Source of the DNA: Gammaproteobacteria bacterium
GTDB lineage: Bacteria; Pseudomonadota; Gammaproteobacteria; Steroidobacterales; Steroidobacteraceae
DNA length: 64,000 nt
Direction: 5' to 3'
NCBI GenBank assembly: GCA_027459765.1
Contig: DAIDHD010000006.1
Span: forward strand, 62,001 to 126,000
Shown: positions 53,195 through 63,532 of the stretch, piece after piece
Layout of the letters: each line of letters starts with the position of its first letter
How positions within the stretch are numbered: the first letter of the stretch is position 1
The notes under the pieces: generated by a model
What the model saw: only the letters and a program-made list of their open reading frames with translations
What the model was told of the DNA's origin: nothing
Database searches by the model: none
Position numbers and translations under genes: made by a program

Positions 53195-55575
53195 GGAAGT
53201 GTCCCGGCCGTCGCGGGCTTGCCCGCCGTCGACGGCGACCCGAGCGCGCGGAACAAGCGCACCTTGAGCGTATCGATGACGAGCAGATAGGCCGCGACCA
53301 CCATCAAGAGTGCAAGCACGAGCCAACCACTCACCGGCGCCATCAGCACCCCCAGGGTGGCCATCACGGCGACCAGGACCACGTCCACCAGCGAACTGAT
53401 CAGCAGCCAGCGGCTCGGCCTGGAGCGCCAGAAGTGATCGCGCTCGCGAATGAGATACACGTTACCCTGTCCGGTGGCCACCAGCATCACGAACACCAGT
53501 GTCTGCAGCTGGGGCAGCGGCAGTCCGAACACGTCACGCCCGACGAAGAACACCGCGAACGACAGCACCAGAACCAGCGCCGCCAGCGCGGCGCCGATCG
53601 TCATCAGCGAGCGCACGTGCCAGCGCTCCGGATGCGCGGCATAGCCGACGTGGTCGGTCGCGATGGACATGGTGACGAAATCGTTGGTGAAAAGGAGCAG
53701 CACGATCAACAGCGGCGTGATCACGAAGGCGTGCGTGACGAGCACGCCCACGGTCAGGAAGATCGCGATCTCCAGAGTCTTCATGATCTTGTTGATCGTG
53801 TAGGTGAGCATGCGCTGATAGATGCGACGGCTGATCCGTACCGCGTTGAGCGCGTCCACCAGGCCCGGCGCGGTCAGCACCACACCGGCCGCCGCACGCG
53901 CGACGTCCGTGGCACTGGACACCGCGATTCCGACATCGGCCTGCTTGAGCGCCGGGGCGTCGTTGACGCCGTCCCCGGTCATGCCGACGACGTGGCCGGC
54001 GTGCTGCAGCGTGCGCACGAGCGCAATCTTGTGCTGCGGGAATACGCGCGCGAAGACCCCGTATTCGAGCGCCCGGTCACCGTCGAGGTGATCGAGCGCG
54101 TCGGCGGGCGCGACCGGCGCCTCGATGCCGACGCGCCTGGCGACGACGGCGGCGGTCGCCGCGCCGTCACCGGTCACCATGATGACGCGGATGCCCAGTT
54201 CCTTCAGGCCGCGCACCAGCGCCGCGGAGTCGCTCCGCGGCGGATCCTCGAGTGCCACCAGACCGGCAAGGCGCAACTGGGAACGGCTGGCTCCCGCCGC
54301 AACCGCCAGGACCCGTGCGCCGGTGGCGGTGAGCCGCTCGATCGCCGCAGCGGTGTCGGCGGCGGCCGGCAGCAGCGCGGCGACGGCCGCCGGCGCGCCT
54401 TTGGCCACCCACTGTTCACCTGACGGACCGCGATAGCCCGCGAGCGTGTACCGGGTTGCCGGATCGAACGGCACGAACGTGAGGCGGCTGGGCACGTCGG
54501 CGAGCAGTCCACGCGATTCGGCCGCCTGCAGCAGCGCCATGTCGATCGGATCCTGTGTCGCTGAATCGCTGGCGAGCGCGGCCGCTCGCAACAACTCCTC
54601 ATCGGTGGCGGCCGCGAAGCGCTGCCATTGCGACAAAGTCAGCCTGTTTTCCGTGAGCGTGCCGGTCTTGTCGGTGCACAGCACGTCCATCCCCGCCGCT
54701 TCCTCGATCGCGGCGAGCCGGGTGAGGAGTACGCCGCTGCGCGCCAGTTCGGCGGCGCCGAGCGCCGTCGCCAGCGTGAAGGTAGCGGGCAGCGCCACGG
54801 GCACCGAAGCGACCAGCAGAATCAGGGCGAAAGGCGCCACATCACGGAATGGGAGCCCGACCGAGGCGGCGTAAGCGAGCAACAGCCCGATGAGCACCAC
54901 GTCGATCGCCACGAGTACGCGCACGATCTTGAAGATCGTCGCGGCCAGGTGGCTTTCCGAACGTGCCGTGCGCACCAGTTCCGCGGTCTTGCCGAAGTAC
55001 GTCTTGCGGCCGGTGGCGGTGACCTTGGCCGTGGCCTCGCCGCGGCGTACCACGCTCGCCGCATACGCCGTGGCGGACGGCGCGGCTTCCACGGGTTCCG
55101 ATTCACCCGTCAGAGCCGACTGGTCGAGCAGCAAGGTGCCGTCGAGAATCTCGAGGTCGGCGGGAGCGATGTCGCCCATGCGCAGATGCACCCGGTCGCC
55201 CGGCACCAGTTCCGCCGCCGGGATGGAACGCCAGGCGCCGTCTCGCTGCACCCGCGCGACCGGCGCCATGCGTTTGCGCAGCAGGTCGAGCGCGCGGTCG
55301 GCGCGACCCTCCTCGACGAAGCTGATGGCGGCATTGACCACCAGCAGTGCCGCGATGACACCGGCCTCGCCGAGCTTGCCGAGCCCCGCTTGCAGGACAA
55401 TGGTCGCCTCAAGCATCCAGGGAATTGGTCCCCAGAGCTTGCCGAGCAGCTTGCGCACGGGATGAGGCCGCGGCTGCGGCAGCTCGTTCGGACCCTCCTC
55501 GGCCAGGCGCTGCCGGGCCTGCGCTTCGGTCAGGCCGCCGACTCCCGGGGCCGCCGCATCGCCCGGCGCGTTCAC
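53191..55575 (-). CDS. P3A-type proton-translocating ATPase
   Basis: A 794-residue P-type ATPase of the plasma-membrane H+-ATPase kind. Motifs: actuator TGES (156-159), phosphorylated Asp302 in CTDKTGTLTEN, and hinge TGDGVNDAPALK (533-544). Segment M6 reads FTNDFVTMSIATDHV (Asp632), corresponding to the proton-binding ND pair of plant and fungal H+-ATPases (Asp684 in AHA2). M4 has VASVPVALP without a heavy-metal CPC motif, and no metal-binding N-terminal domain is present. The GTG start overlaps the outer-membrane-factor stop by 4 bases. It would extrude protons using ATP. Confidence 0.85.
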   Translation of the reverse strand: MNAPGDAAAPGVGGLTEAQARQRLAEEGPNELPQPRPHPVRKLLGKLWGPIPWMLEATIVLQAGLGKLGEAGVIAALLVVNAAISFVEEGRADRALDLLRKRMAPVARVQRDGAWRSIPAAELVPGDRVHLRMGDIAPADLEILDGTLLLDQSALTGESEPVEAAPSATAYAASVVRRGEATAKVTATGRKTYFGKTAELVRTARSESHLAATIFKIVRVLVAIDVVLIGLLLAYAASVGLPFRDVAPFALILLVASVPVALPATFTLATALGAAELARSGVLLTRLAAIEEAAGMDVLCTDKTGTLTENRLTLSQWQRFAAATDEELLRAAALASDSATQDPIDMALLQAAESRGLLADVPSRLTFVPFDPATRYTLAGYRGPSGEQWVAKGAPAAVAALLPAAADTAAAIERLTATGARVLAVAAGASRSQLRLAGLVALEDPPRSDSAALVRGLKELGIRVIMVTGDGAATAAVVARRVGIEAPVAPADALDHLDGDRALEYGVFARVFPQHKIALVRTLQHAGHVVGMTGDGVNDAPALKQADVGIAVSSATDVARAAAGVVLTAPGLVDALNAVRISRRIYQRMLTYTINKIMKTLEIAIFLTVGVLVTHAFVITPLLIVLLLFTNDFVTMSIATDHVGYAAHPERWHVRSLMTIGAALAALVLVLSFAVFFVGRDVFGLPLPQLQTLVFVMLVATGQGNVYLIRERDHFWRSRPSRWLLISSLVDVVLVAVMATLGVLMAPVSGWLVLALLMVVAAYLLVIDTLKVRLFRALGSPSTAGKPATAGTLP

Positions 55576-57026
55576 GACTCCGGCGCCTCGCGCGGCTCCC
55601 CGGCGGCGACCCAGCCACCTCCCAGGGCGCGAATCAGCGCGACGCTGGCCCGCAACCTGGCGGTCTCGAGCGCGAGGGCCTGCAGCTGGGCCTGCAGATA
55701 CGCGGCCTGCGAAGACACCACCGTGAGGTAATCAGCGGCGCCCTGCGCGTACAGCGCGGTCGACAGTTCGACCGAGCGGCGCGCGGCGGCCACCGCCTGC
55801 TCTTCCTGGCCGAGCGCATCGCCGTAGTGATGCAGTTGGGCCAGCCCGTCCTCGACCTGACTGAACGCGGCCACCGCGACCGCCCGATAGTCGGCCGCGG
55901 CCGCGTCGAACTCCGCGCGTGCCTGCGCCACCTGCGCGCGGCGCAATCCGCCGTCGAATGCCGTCAGCAACGCCTGCGGCCCGACGGCCCAATAGCGGCT
56001 CGGTGCGGTGAGCCAGTTCGTGAACCCGCTGCTCTGAAAACCCCCGCTCGCACCGAGGTTGAGCGTCGGAAAATACGCCGCACGCGCCACGCCGATCGCG
56101 GCGTTGGCCGCCATCATGCGCCGCTGGGCGGCTGCGACGTCCGGCCGCCGCTCGAGCAGCGTACTGGGTACGCCGACGGGTATCGGCGGCACCGGCAGGA
56201 TGACGATGGCGGGCGCGACTGCGAACGTCGAGGCCGACACGCCCAGCGAGGCGCCGATGGCATGCTCGACCAGAGCCCTCTGCGCGCGGATTCCGTCGAG
56301 CTGCGCACGCGCCGAGGCGAGCTGGGTCTGCGCCTGACTCACGTCGAGTCCTGCGACGATGCCGCCGTCGTGCAATTGCCGGGTGAGGTTCAAGGCGCGA
56401 TCGTACGCCGACGCGGTGTCCTCGAGGATCGCGCTCTGCCGATCCAGGCTGCGCAGTTGCACGTAATCGTCCGCGAGCTGTGCAGCGAGCGAGAGACGCG
56501 CATTCTCGAGGTCCGCCTGCGCCGCGGCGGCGTTGGCCGCGCTCGCCGCGACCTCGTTGCGAATCCTGCCCCAGAGATCGAGCTCGTAGCTCACCGCTCC
56601 GCCGAGCAGGTTGTCGTCGTAGTAGCGCGGCACACCGGGGCCGAGCAGCGGCTGATGGGCGGAGTCGCGCTGCCGGGTGACGCTCGCGTCGAGAGCGAGG
56701 TTGGGATAAAAACCGGCTCGTGCCTGGTCGCGCAGCGCCTGCGCCGCCGCATAGTGGGCAAGCGCCGCCGCCAGCGTCGGATTGCCTTCCGCCAGCCGCC
56801 GTTCGAGCTCGTCGAGTTCGGCGCTGCCGTACAGCCTCCACCAGCGGTCGCGAGGCAGTCGGTCCGCAGGTTGCGCCGCCACCCAGGAACCGGATTCCTT
56901 GTAGGAGGTTGCGGCCGGAATCGGCGGCACCACGAGCGCCGGGGCCAGCGAGCAGCCGGCGAGTACCGCAAGCACGTGGGCGGCCGCCATCCGTCTCGCC
57001 GCGGTGACGAAATCAGCCACGACCAC
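55572..57026 (-). CDS. RND efflux outer-membrane factor (NodT/OprM family)
   Basis: A 484-residue TolC-like channel with a lipoprotein signal (VLAVLAGC) and two tandem OEP repeats. Characteristic stretches are DRWWRLYGSAELDELERRLAEGNPTLAAAL, YELDLWGRIRNEVAASAANAAAAQADLENARLSLAAQLADDYVQLR and RRPDVAAAQRRMMAANAAIGVARAAYFPTL. It forms the trimeric outer-membrane exit for the pump. The GTG at 57026 overlaps the membrane-fusion gene by 14 bases; GTG 57020 and ATG 56990 are alternatives. Confidence 0.9.
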   Translation of the reverse strand: MVVADFVTAARRMAAAHVLAVLAGCSLAPALVVPPIPAATSYKESGSWVAAQPADRLPRDRWWRLYGSAELDELERRLAEGNPTLAAALAHYAAAQALRDQARAGFYPNLALDASVTRQRDSAHQPLLGPGVPRYYDDNLLGGAVSYELDLWGRIRNEVAASAANAAAAQADLENARLSLAAQLADDYVQLRSLDRQSAILEDTASAYDRALNLTRQLHDGGIVAGLDVSQAQTQLASARAQLDGIRAQRALVEHAIGASLGVSASTFAVAPAIVILPVPPIPVGVPSTLLERRPDVAAAQRRMMAANAAIGVARAAYFPTLNLGASGGFQSSGFTNWLTAPSRYWAVGPQALLTAFDGGLRRAQVAQARAEFDAAAADYRAVAVAAFSQVEDGLAQLHHYGDALGQEEQAVAAARRSVELSTALYAQGAADYLTVVSSQAAYLQAQLQALALETARLRASVALIRALGGGWVAAGEPREAPES

Positions 57027-58191
57027 CCTGCTTCTGCCCGACCCCGCTCCCCACGTCGCGCACCTGCGTGCCCTCCGCGACTCCGTCCGGCGGATTCTCG
57101 ATCACCCGGTCGGTCGGCGCGATGCCCGATGCGATCTCGATCGTCGCCCCGAGATCGCGGGCGATGGTCACGTGCTTCAGGCGAACCCGGCCCTCCGGCC
57201 CGAGCGTTGCCACCGACAGGCCCCTGGCATCGAAGATCAGTGCGCTCGCCGGCACGCTCAGCGTCGTGCCGGCGCCGCGCACGTGCAACCGCACGCTCGC
57301 ATAGTCGCCGGGCATCATCTCGCCACTGTGATTGTCGACGATGATCTGCATCAGCACGGTGCCGGTGGCCGGGTCGACCGCCTGCGCCGAGGCCTCCACC
57401 ACCCCCGCGTAGACCCTGCCAGGCCGCTCGGGCACGCCGATGCTCGCCCGCGTGCCCGGCGGCACAGCCGGCGCATCGTTCTGCGGAACGCTCACGTACA
57501 CGCGCAGGCGGTCGATCTCGGATACCTCGAAGAGTTCCGCGCCGCCGGCGGCCCCGACGTCGATCAGCGCGCCGATGTCCGTGGTGCGCGCGGTGACCAC
57601 GCCGTCGAACGGCGCCAGCAGCCGCTTGAAGCCGGCCTCTGCGGTCAGCCGATCGACGTTGGCCTGCGCGGATTTGACCTGCGCCAGGCTCGCGTGCCAA
57701 GTGAAGGTGCGTTGGTCCACGTCCTGCCGGGAGACGGCGTCCGTGCCCGCGAGCGCCTGCCAGCGCCTGGCGCTCACCTCGGCGAGCTTGGCGTTGGCCT
57801 CGGCGACCGCCAAGTCCGCGCGGGCCTGGGCGAGTTGCTGGTCGAGGTCCGGCGTGTCGATCTCCGCAAGCACGGCGCCGGCACGCACCCGCGCGCCGAT
57901 GTCGTGCGTCCAGGTCTTCAGGTAGCCTGGAACACGGGCGTAGATCGGTGCCCGAATGAACGCCTGCAGACGGCCCGGCAGCACCATGTCGCCGCCGTCG
58001 TCGGTGCTCACCGGCTTGACCACGGCGACCGCCGGCAACGCCTGCTCGGCCGTCGCCGCCCGCACCCGGGCGTTCTGAGCGGCACGCGACACGAGTCCAT
58101 AGGCGACCACGGCGACTGCGATGCCCAGAACTACCGCGCCGGCGCGGCGCACGCGCAGCGGTACCGGAGGTGGCTCAGGCTGGTTCGACAT
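57013..58191 (-). CDS. RND efflux membrane-fusion protein (HlyD/AcrA family)
   Basis: A 392-residue periplasmic adaptor with an N-terminal membrane anchor (AGAVVLGIAVAVVAYGLVS). Then come the barrel-sandwich half (GRLQAFIRAPIYARVPGYLKTW), the coiled-coil hairpin (about 110-190), the second lipoyl half (LAPFDGVVTARTTDIGALIDVG) and the beta-barrel. It links the inner-membrane pump to the outer-membrane factor. Its ATG overlaps the RND gene by 17 bases. Confidence 0.92.
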   Translation of the reverse strand: MSNQPEPPPVPLRVRRAGAVVLGIAVAVVAYGLVSRAAQNARVRAATAEQALPAVAVVKPVSTDDGGDMVLPGRLQAFIRAPIYARVPGYLKTWTHDIGARVRAGAVLAEIDTPDLDQQLAQARADLAVAEANAKLAEVSARRWQALAGTDAVSRQDVDQRTFTWHASLAQVKSAQANVDRLTAEAGFKRLLAPFDGVVTARTTDIGALIDVGAAGGAELFEVSEIDRLRVYVSVPQNDAPAVPPGTRASIGVPERPGRVYAGVVEASAQAVDPATGTVLMQIIVDNHSGEMMPGDYASVRLHVRGAGTTLSVPASALIFDARGLSVATLGPEGRVRLKHVTIARDLGATIEIASGIAPTDRVIENPPDGVAEGTQVRDVGSGVGQKQGGRG

Positions 58192-61100
58192 CGGATGCTC
58201 CCGGCTGCAGTGTGGCCATCGCCTTGGCGGCGAAGTGGCGGTGGACGATGCTGAAGACCACGGGGACGAAGAACAGCGTGGAGATGGTCGCGAACACCAG
58301 GCCGCCGATCACCGCGCGTCCGAGCGGCGCGTTCTGCTCGCCCCCCTCGCCGAGCCCGAGGGCCATCGGCACCATGCCGATGATCATCGCCAGAGCCGTC
58401 ATCAGCACCGGCCGCAGGCGCACGTACCCCGCCTCGATCGCGGCCTCGGTGGCGTCGCCGATGGTGCCGAGTTGTTCGCGCGCGAAGCTGATCACGAGAA
58501 CGCTGTTGGCCGTTGCGACACCCATGCACATGATCGCTCCGGTGAGCGCCGGCACCGACAGCGTAGTGTGCGTCGCGAACAGCATCCAGACGATGCCGGC
58601 CAGTGCCGCCGGCAGCGCGCTGATGATCACCAGCGGATCCGTCCAGCTCTGGAAGTTGATCACCACCACGAGATAGATGAGCACGACCGCACCCACCAGC
58701 CCGAACAACAGCCCCGAATAGGCCGAGTTCATGGTCGCTGTCTGGCCTACCAGCGCCACGATCGCGCCCTTCGGCTTCAGCGCCGCGGTGCGCGCAAGCA
58801 CCGCGCGGATGTCCGCGGACACCGCCCCGAGATCGCGCCCCTGGGTGGTGGCGTAGATCTGCACCATGGAGGTGATGTCGTACTGGGAGACCACCGCCTC
58901 ACCGTGCGCTCGACTCACATCGGCGATGCCACCGAGCACGGTGGTGGGCATCCCGCGGGCGTTGATCGGCAGGTTCTCGAGCGCCGCCAGTGAATCGAGC
59001 CGGTACTGCGGCGTCTGCAGGGCGATGGGATAGGTTACCCCGTTCTTGGGATTCAGCCAGAACGTGGGCGCCACCTGCGTCGAACCGGCGAGATTGACGA
59101 CCAGGCTGTTGGTGACGTCGGCCGGCGTCACGCCCGTGAACTGCGCCCGCGATCGGTTGATGTCGACGTCGAGCACCGGCCGTCGCGAGGATTGCTGTAT
59201 GCGTGCATCGGCGACTCCGGGAATCCGGCGGATCTCGTCTAGCAGTCGACCGGCATAGGCGTAGTCGGCGGCAAGATCGTTGCCGCGGACCTGCACGTCG
59301 ATGGGCGCGGGCGCCCCGAAATTCAGGATCTGGCTGACGATGTCGGCCGGCAGGAAGGCGAACGTCATGCCGGGGAAGCGCCGCGGCAATTCCGCCCGCA
59401 GCCGAGCGACGTAGTCGGCGGTAGGCCCGTGCCCATCGCTCAGGGAAATCTGCACGTCACCGTCGGACTCGCCGATGGTGCCGGTATTGTTGTAGATGGT
59501 GTTGATGGATGACAGGTAGGTGCCGATGTTGTCCACCACCGCCGCCGTCTCGGCGGGCGGAATGATCCCGCGAATCGCCGCCTCGATAGCCGCGAACCGC
59601 GCCGCGGTCTCCTCGAGACGCATGCCGACCGGCGCGCGCACGTGCATGAGGATCTGTCCGCCGTCGACCTGCGGAAAGAAATTTCGGCCGAGGAACGGGA
59701 TCAGCAGGAACGACAACGCGATCACCCCGAGGAAGCCGCCGACGAAGGCACGCCCGCGGCCGATGGCGAGCACCAGGAGATCGCGGTAGCCCGTGCGGAA
59801 GCGCTCGAACGCCGCTTCGAAACCGCGCTGGAAACGGGCTACCGGGCCACTGCGCGCGGCCCCGGCGCCGTGGTCGGCATGCGCACGCAGCAGATACTTG
59901 GCCATGGTCGGCACGAGCGTTCGCGACAACAGGAAGGAGAACACCATGGCGAAGATCACGCTCTGCGCCATCGGCACGAACAGAAAGCGCGCCACGCCGT
60001 CCAGGAAGAACATCGGCACGAACACGATGCAGATGCACAGCAGGGAGACGAAGGCGGGCACCACGATCTGCGCCGCCCCGTCCATGATCGCCGTCTCGAC
60101 GTCCTTGCCCTGCTCGAGGTGGTAGTTGATGCTCTCGATGGTGACGGTCGCCTCGTCCACCAGGATGCCCACGGCGAGCGCGAGCCCGCCGAGGGTCATG
60201 ATGTTGAGCGTCTGCCCGGTGGCGGCCAGGGTCGCGATCGCGCCGAGGATCGACAGCGGTATGGACGTCGTGACGATCAGCGTCGAACGCCAGCTCGCCA
60301 GGAAGAGCAGAATCATCAGGCTGGTGAGCGCCGCCGCGATCAGGCCCTCCCGGACCACCCCTTCGATGGAGGCGCGCACGAACACCGACTGGTCGCCGAT
60401 CGGCTTGACCTCGAGCGCGTCCGGCAAGGACGGCTCGATGACCTTCAGCATCCGCTTGACGCCGCTGACGATGTCGAGCGTCGAGGTCGCGCCGTTCTTG
60501 AACACGCTCAACAGGACCGAGCGGTTGCCGTCGACGTGCACGATGTTGGTCTGCACGGCGCTGCCGCTGTGGACGTGGGCCACGTCGCGCATGTAGACCA
60601 TGGCACCGCCGACGCTCTTGACCGGAAGATCGGCGAGGTCCTCGATCCTCGAAGGAGCATTGTTGAGATTGACGGTGTACTCGAACTCGCCGACCTTCTC
60701 GGTACCCGCGGGAGTCACGAGGTTCTGCGCGGCCAGCGCGTTGGCGACGTCCTGTCCGGTGAGTCCCCTCGATTGCAGTTCCGCCGGATCGAGGTCGTAC
60801 ATCACCTCGGGCGTCTTGCCGCCGAAAGGATACGGGATGCCCACACCCTGCACGGTGACCAGGCGCGTGCGCACGAAATTCAGTCCGATGTCAGCGAGGC
60901 TCTGCTCGGTCAGTCCCTTGCCCGAGAGGGCGAGTTGCAGCACCGGGACGGTCGAGACGCTGTAATTGATGATGAAGGGCGGCGTGGTGCCCGGCGGCAT
61001 CTGCTTGACGATGTTCTGCGAGATGGCCGTCACCTGGGCGTTCGCCGTGGCGATGTTGACGCCGGGGTGGAAGAAGATCTTGACGATGCCGAAGGTCGTG

Positions 61101-61360
61101 TAGGAATTCGCCTCGATGTGCTCGATGTCGTTGACCGTCGTGGTCAGGGCGCGTTCGAACGGTGTCACCATTCGCCCGGCCATCTGGTCGGGCGGCAGGC
61201 CCTGGTACTGCCAGGCAACGGCGATGATGGGAATGTTGATGCCCGGGAAGATGTCTACCGGCATGTGCAGTGCGGCGAGCGCCCCGACCAGCAGGATCAG
61301 CAACGCCGCCACCACGAACGTGTAGGGGCGGCCGAGGGCGATGCGGACGATGGCGAGCAT
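58175..61360 (-). CDS. RND efflux pump inner-membrane subunit
   Basis: A 1061-residue transporter with 12 membrane segments and two large periplasmic loops. The proton-relay segment TM4 reads LAVGILVDEATVTIES (Asp402-Glu403) in place of the Asp-Asp pair of AcrB. Other landmarks are VDIFPGINIPIIAVAWQYQGLPPDQM near the start and TM10-11 GAIMCMGVATANSVLVISFAREQL. The HAE-type relay and lack of CzcA metal-site features suggest organic-compound rather than metal export, but the substrate is unknown. It leads the five-gene overlapping series. Confidence 0.9.
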   Translation of the reverse strand: MLAIVRIALGRPYTFVVAALLILLVGALAALHMPVDIFPGINIPIIAVAWQYQGLPPDQMAGRMVTPFERALTTTVNDIEHIEANSYTTFGIVKIFFHPGVNIATANAQVTAISQNIVKQMPPGTTPPFIINYSVSTVPVLQLALSGKGLTEQSLADIGLNFVRTRLVTVQGVGIPYPFGGKTPEVMYDLDPAELQSRGLTGQDVANALAAQNLVTPAGTEKVGEFEYTVNLNNAPSRIEDLADLPVKSVGGAMVYMRDVAHVHSGSAVQTNIVHVDGNRSVLLSVFKNGATSTLDIVSGVKRMLKVIEPSLPDALEVKPIGDQSVFVRASIEGVVREGLIAAALTSLMILLFLASWRSTLIVTTSIPLSILGAIATLAATGQTLNIMTLGGLALAVGILVDEATVTIESINYHLEQGKDVETAIMDGAAQIVVPAFVSLLCICIVFVPMFFLDGVARFLFVPMAQSVIFAMVFSFLLSRTLVPTMAKYLLRAHADHGAGAARSGPVARFQRGFEAAFERFRTGYRDLLVLAIGRGRAFVGGFLGVIALSFLLIPFLGRNFFPQVDGGQILMHVRAPVGMRLEETAARFAAIEAAIRGIIPPAETAAVVDNIGTYLSSINTIYNNTGTIGESDGDVQISLSDGHGPTADYVARLRAELPRRFPGMTFAFLPADIVSQILNFGAPAPIDVQVRGNDLAADYAYAGRLLDEIRRIPGVADARIQQSSRRPVLDVDINRSRAQFTGVTPADVTNSLVVNLAGSTQVAPTFWLNPKNGVTYPIALQTPQYRLDSLAALENLPINARGMPTTVLGGIADVSRAHGEAVVSQYDITSMVQIYATTQGRDLGAVSADIRAVLARTAALKPKGAIVALVGQTATMNSAYSGLLFGLVGAVVLIYLVVVINFQSWTDPLVIISALPAALAGIVWMLFATHTTLSVPALTGAIMCMGVATANSVLVISFAREQLGTIGDATEAAIEAGYVRLRPVLMTALAMIIGMVPMALGLGEGGEQNAPLGRAVIGGLVFATISTLFFVPVVFSIVHRHFAAKAMATLQPGASDVEPA

Positions 61361-61456
61361 GGGAGAAGGCGACGGCGCACTGGAGCGGAAATATCCGCCC
61401 AGTATGCCGCCTGGCCATGCTCCGTGGCTACAGCGCGCCGAACGCGCGCCGCGATC

Positions 61457-63532
61457 TCAAGTCGTCTGCGGGAGCGCGAATGCGACGATACTGCTGCCCG
61501 AAGGCGCGCCGTTCTTGCCTCCGCCGCAGACGATCACCACGTATTCACGGCCGCCGATTTCGTAGATCGACGGCGTGGCGTTGCCGGCCGCGGGCAGTTC
61601 GGTCTCCCAGAGAAGCTTGCCGGTGAGTTTGTCGAAGGCCCGGAACTTCTTGTCGAAGTTCGTTGCGCCGATGAACAGCAGCCCGCTCGCCGTCACCACC
61701 GGACCTCCGTAGTTGTCGCTGCCGGTGTTCTTGAGCCCGCGCGCTGCGAGTTCGGGATACTCGCCGAGCGGGATTCGCCAGCGAATCTCGCCGCGATTGA
61801 GGTCGATGGCATTGAGGGTGCCCCACGGGGGAGTGATGGGCGGATAGCCGTCGGGATCGCGGAAGAGAATGTAGCCCTCGTTGCGGTATTTGAGCCAGTT
61901 CGGATCCTTGGCTGCCACGGCCGGATCGACGTGCCCGGTGTCCTTGCCGGTGACGAGAAACTCCACGATCTCGTCGACGCCCTGCTCCAGATAATCGAAG
62001 CCGGGCATGCGCCCGCCGCCTTCGTTGATGATGCTCTTGAGTTCCGCGCGCGAGCGCCGCTCGCCGATTCCGACCAATGACGGGAAGGTCGGCGGCGCCC
62101 CCTTGAGATCCTCGCCGTGACAACTCGCGCAATTGTTCTTGTAAAGCGAGGTGGTGTCGTGCGTGACCATGCGGATGATCCACGGCTGCTCGTTGGCGTT
62201 CACGTAGAGGAGGCCCGTCTCGGGATCGAACGCCGCACCGCCCCACTCCGCGCCGCCGTCGGTGCCGGGCATGAGCACGGTGCCGCGGGTACTCGGCGGC
62301 GTGTAGATGCCGTTCGAGTCGAGTTTGCGCAGCTGTGCGAGCACCGCGTCGTGCGCCTGCGGCGTGCGGTTCGTGACCATGTCCTCGGTGAACGCCTGGC
62401 GGGTGAACGCGGGCGGCGCGACCGGGTAGGGCTGCATCACCGCCAGCTTCTCCCCCGGCAGGCGCGACGCCGGCACCTTGCGATACGCCACGGGAAACAG
62501 CGGCTTGCCGGTACGGCGGTCGAGCACGAACACGGTGCCCATCTTGGTGATCTGCGCCACCGCGTCGATCTTGCGGCCGTGCCGCTCGACGGTGACCAGC
62601 GTCGGTGCGGCCGGGAAATCCAGGTCCCAGACGTCGTGGCGGACCCCCTGGAAGTGCCAGATGCGCTTGCCGGTGCGGGCGTCGAGCGCGAGCACACAAT
62701 CGGCGAACAGGTCGTTGCCGATGCGGTTCGAGCCATAGAAGTCGAACGACGCCGAACCGGTGGCGGCGAACACCATGCCTAGCTTCGGATCGAGGCTGAG
62801 TCCCGCCCAGGCGTTGGCGCCGCCGGAGATCTTGTAGGCGTCCTTGGGCCAGGTGTCGTACCCATATTCACCGGGCCAGGGGATGGTGTGGAATATCCAG
62901 CGAAGCTTGCCGGTGTGCACGTCGTAGGCGCGGATGTGCCCCGGGGATCCGGGCAGGGTCTCGGGCACCGTGCTGCCGATGATGAACAGATCCTCGAAAA
63001 CCACGCCCGGACTGCTGGCGCTGACCGTCATGCGCTCCGCCGGCCGGCCGAGCCCCTCGCGCAGGTCGACCCGCCCGGCGTCGCCGAATCCGGGCAGCGG
63101 GTGGCCCGTCGCCCGATCGAGCGCATAGAGATAGTTGCGGTACGTGACGAAGACGCGATCCTCGAACACGGTCACGCCCCGCTGGCGGAACCGGCGCTGC
63201 ACGGTCGATCCGCCCGAGGGATCGAATTTCCATATCTCCCGTCCGGTGACCGCGTCCAGCGCCACCACGTGCATCGTCGGCGTGGTGGCGTAGAGCACCC
63301 CGCCCACGACGATGGGATTGCTCTGCATCTCCGAATCCTTGAAGGAGTCGTGCGAGTCGTAGCTCCACGCGACCTTCAATTGCGAGACATTGCCCGGGTT
63401 CACCTGGGTCAGTGCGGAATAGCGGATGTTGTAGGGCCCACCGTTGATCGGCCACTCCGCATCCGCAGAAAACGCCGGCGTTTGCGCCGTCAGGCCCGCC
63501 AGAACCAGCCACACGGCATTCATCCCGCGCAT
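61457..63532 (-). CDS. PQQ-dependent quinoprotein dehydrogenase with internal cytochrome c domain
   Basis: A 691-residue exported enzyme with a signal peptide (AVWLVLAGLTAQTPAFSA). It is a beta-propeller quinoprotein with repeated W-motifs (VVALDAVTGREIWKFDP, VLALDARTGKRIWHFQGVRHDVWDLDF, LTGKLLWETELP). A cytochrome c domain is inserted at about 455-545: heme site CASCH (about 468-472) and a likely axial Met in GGGRMPGFDYL. It would oxidise an alcohol or sugar in the periplasm and pass electrons through the heme. The ATG at 63532 overlaps the kinase stop by one base (TGATG); a TTG at 63535 and an ATG at 63523 are also possible. Confidence 0.88.
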   Translation of the reverse strand: MRGMNAVWLVLAGLTAQTPAFSADAEWPINGGPYNIRYSALTQVNPGNVSQLKVAWSYDSHDSFKDSEMQSNPIVVGGVLYATTPTMHVVALDAVTGREIWKFDPSGGSTVQRRFRQRGVTVFEDRVFVTYRNYLYALDRATGHPLPGFGDAGRVDLREGLGRPAERMTVSASSPGVVFEDLFIIGSTVPETLPGSPGHIRAYDVHTGKLRWIFHTIPWPGEYGYDTWPKDAYKISGGANAWAGLSLDPKLGMVFAATGSASFDFYGSNRIGNDLFADCVLALDARTGKRIWHFQGVRHDVWDLDFPAAPTLVTVERHGRKIDAVAQITKMGTVFVLDRRTGKPLFPVAYRKVPASRLPGEKLAVMQPYPVAPPAFTRQAFTEDMVTNRTPQAHDAVLAQLRKLDSNGIYTPPSTRGTVLMPGTDGGAEWGGAAFDPETGLLYVNANEQPWIIRMVTHDTTSLYKNNCASCHGEDLKGAPPTFPSLVGIGERRSRAELKSIINEGGGRMPGFDYLEQGVDEIVEFLVTGKDTGHVDPAVAAKDPNWLKYRNEGYILFRDPDGYPPITPPWGTLNAIDLNRGEIRWRIPLGEYPELAARGLKNTGSDNYGGPVVTASGLLFIGATNFDKKFRAFDKLTGKLLWETELPAAGNATPSIYEIGGREYVVIVCGGGKNGAPSGSSIVAFALPQTT

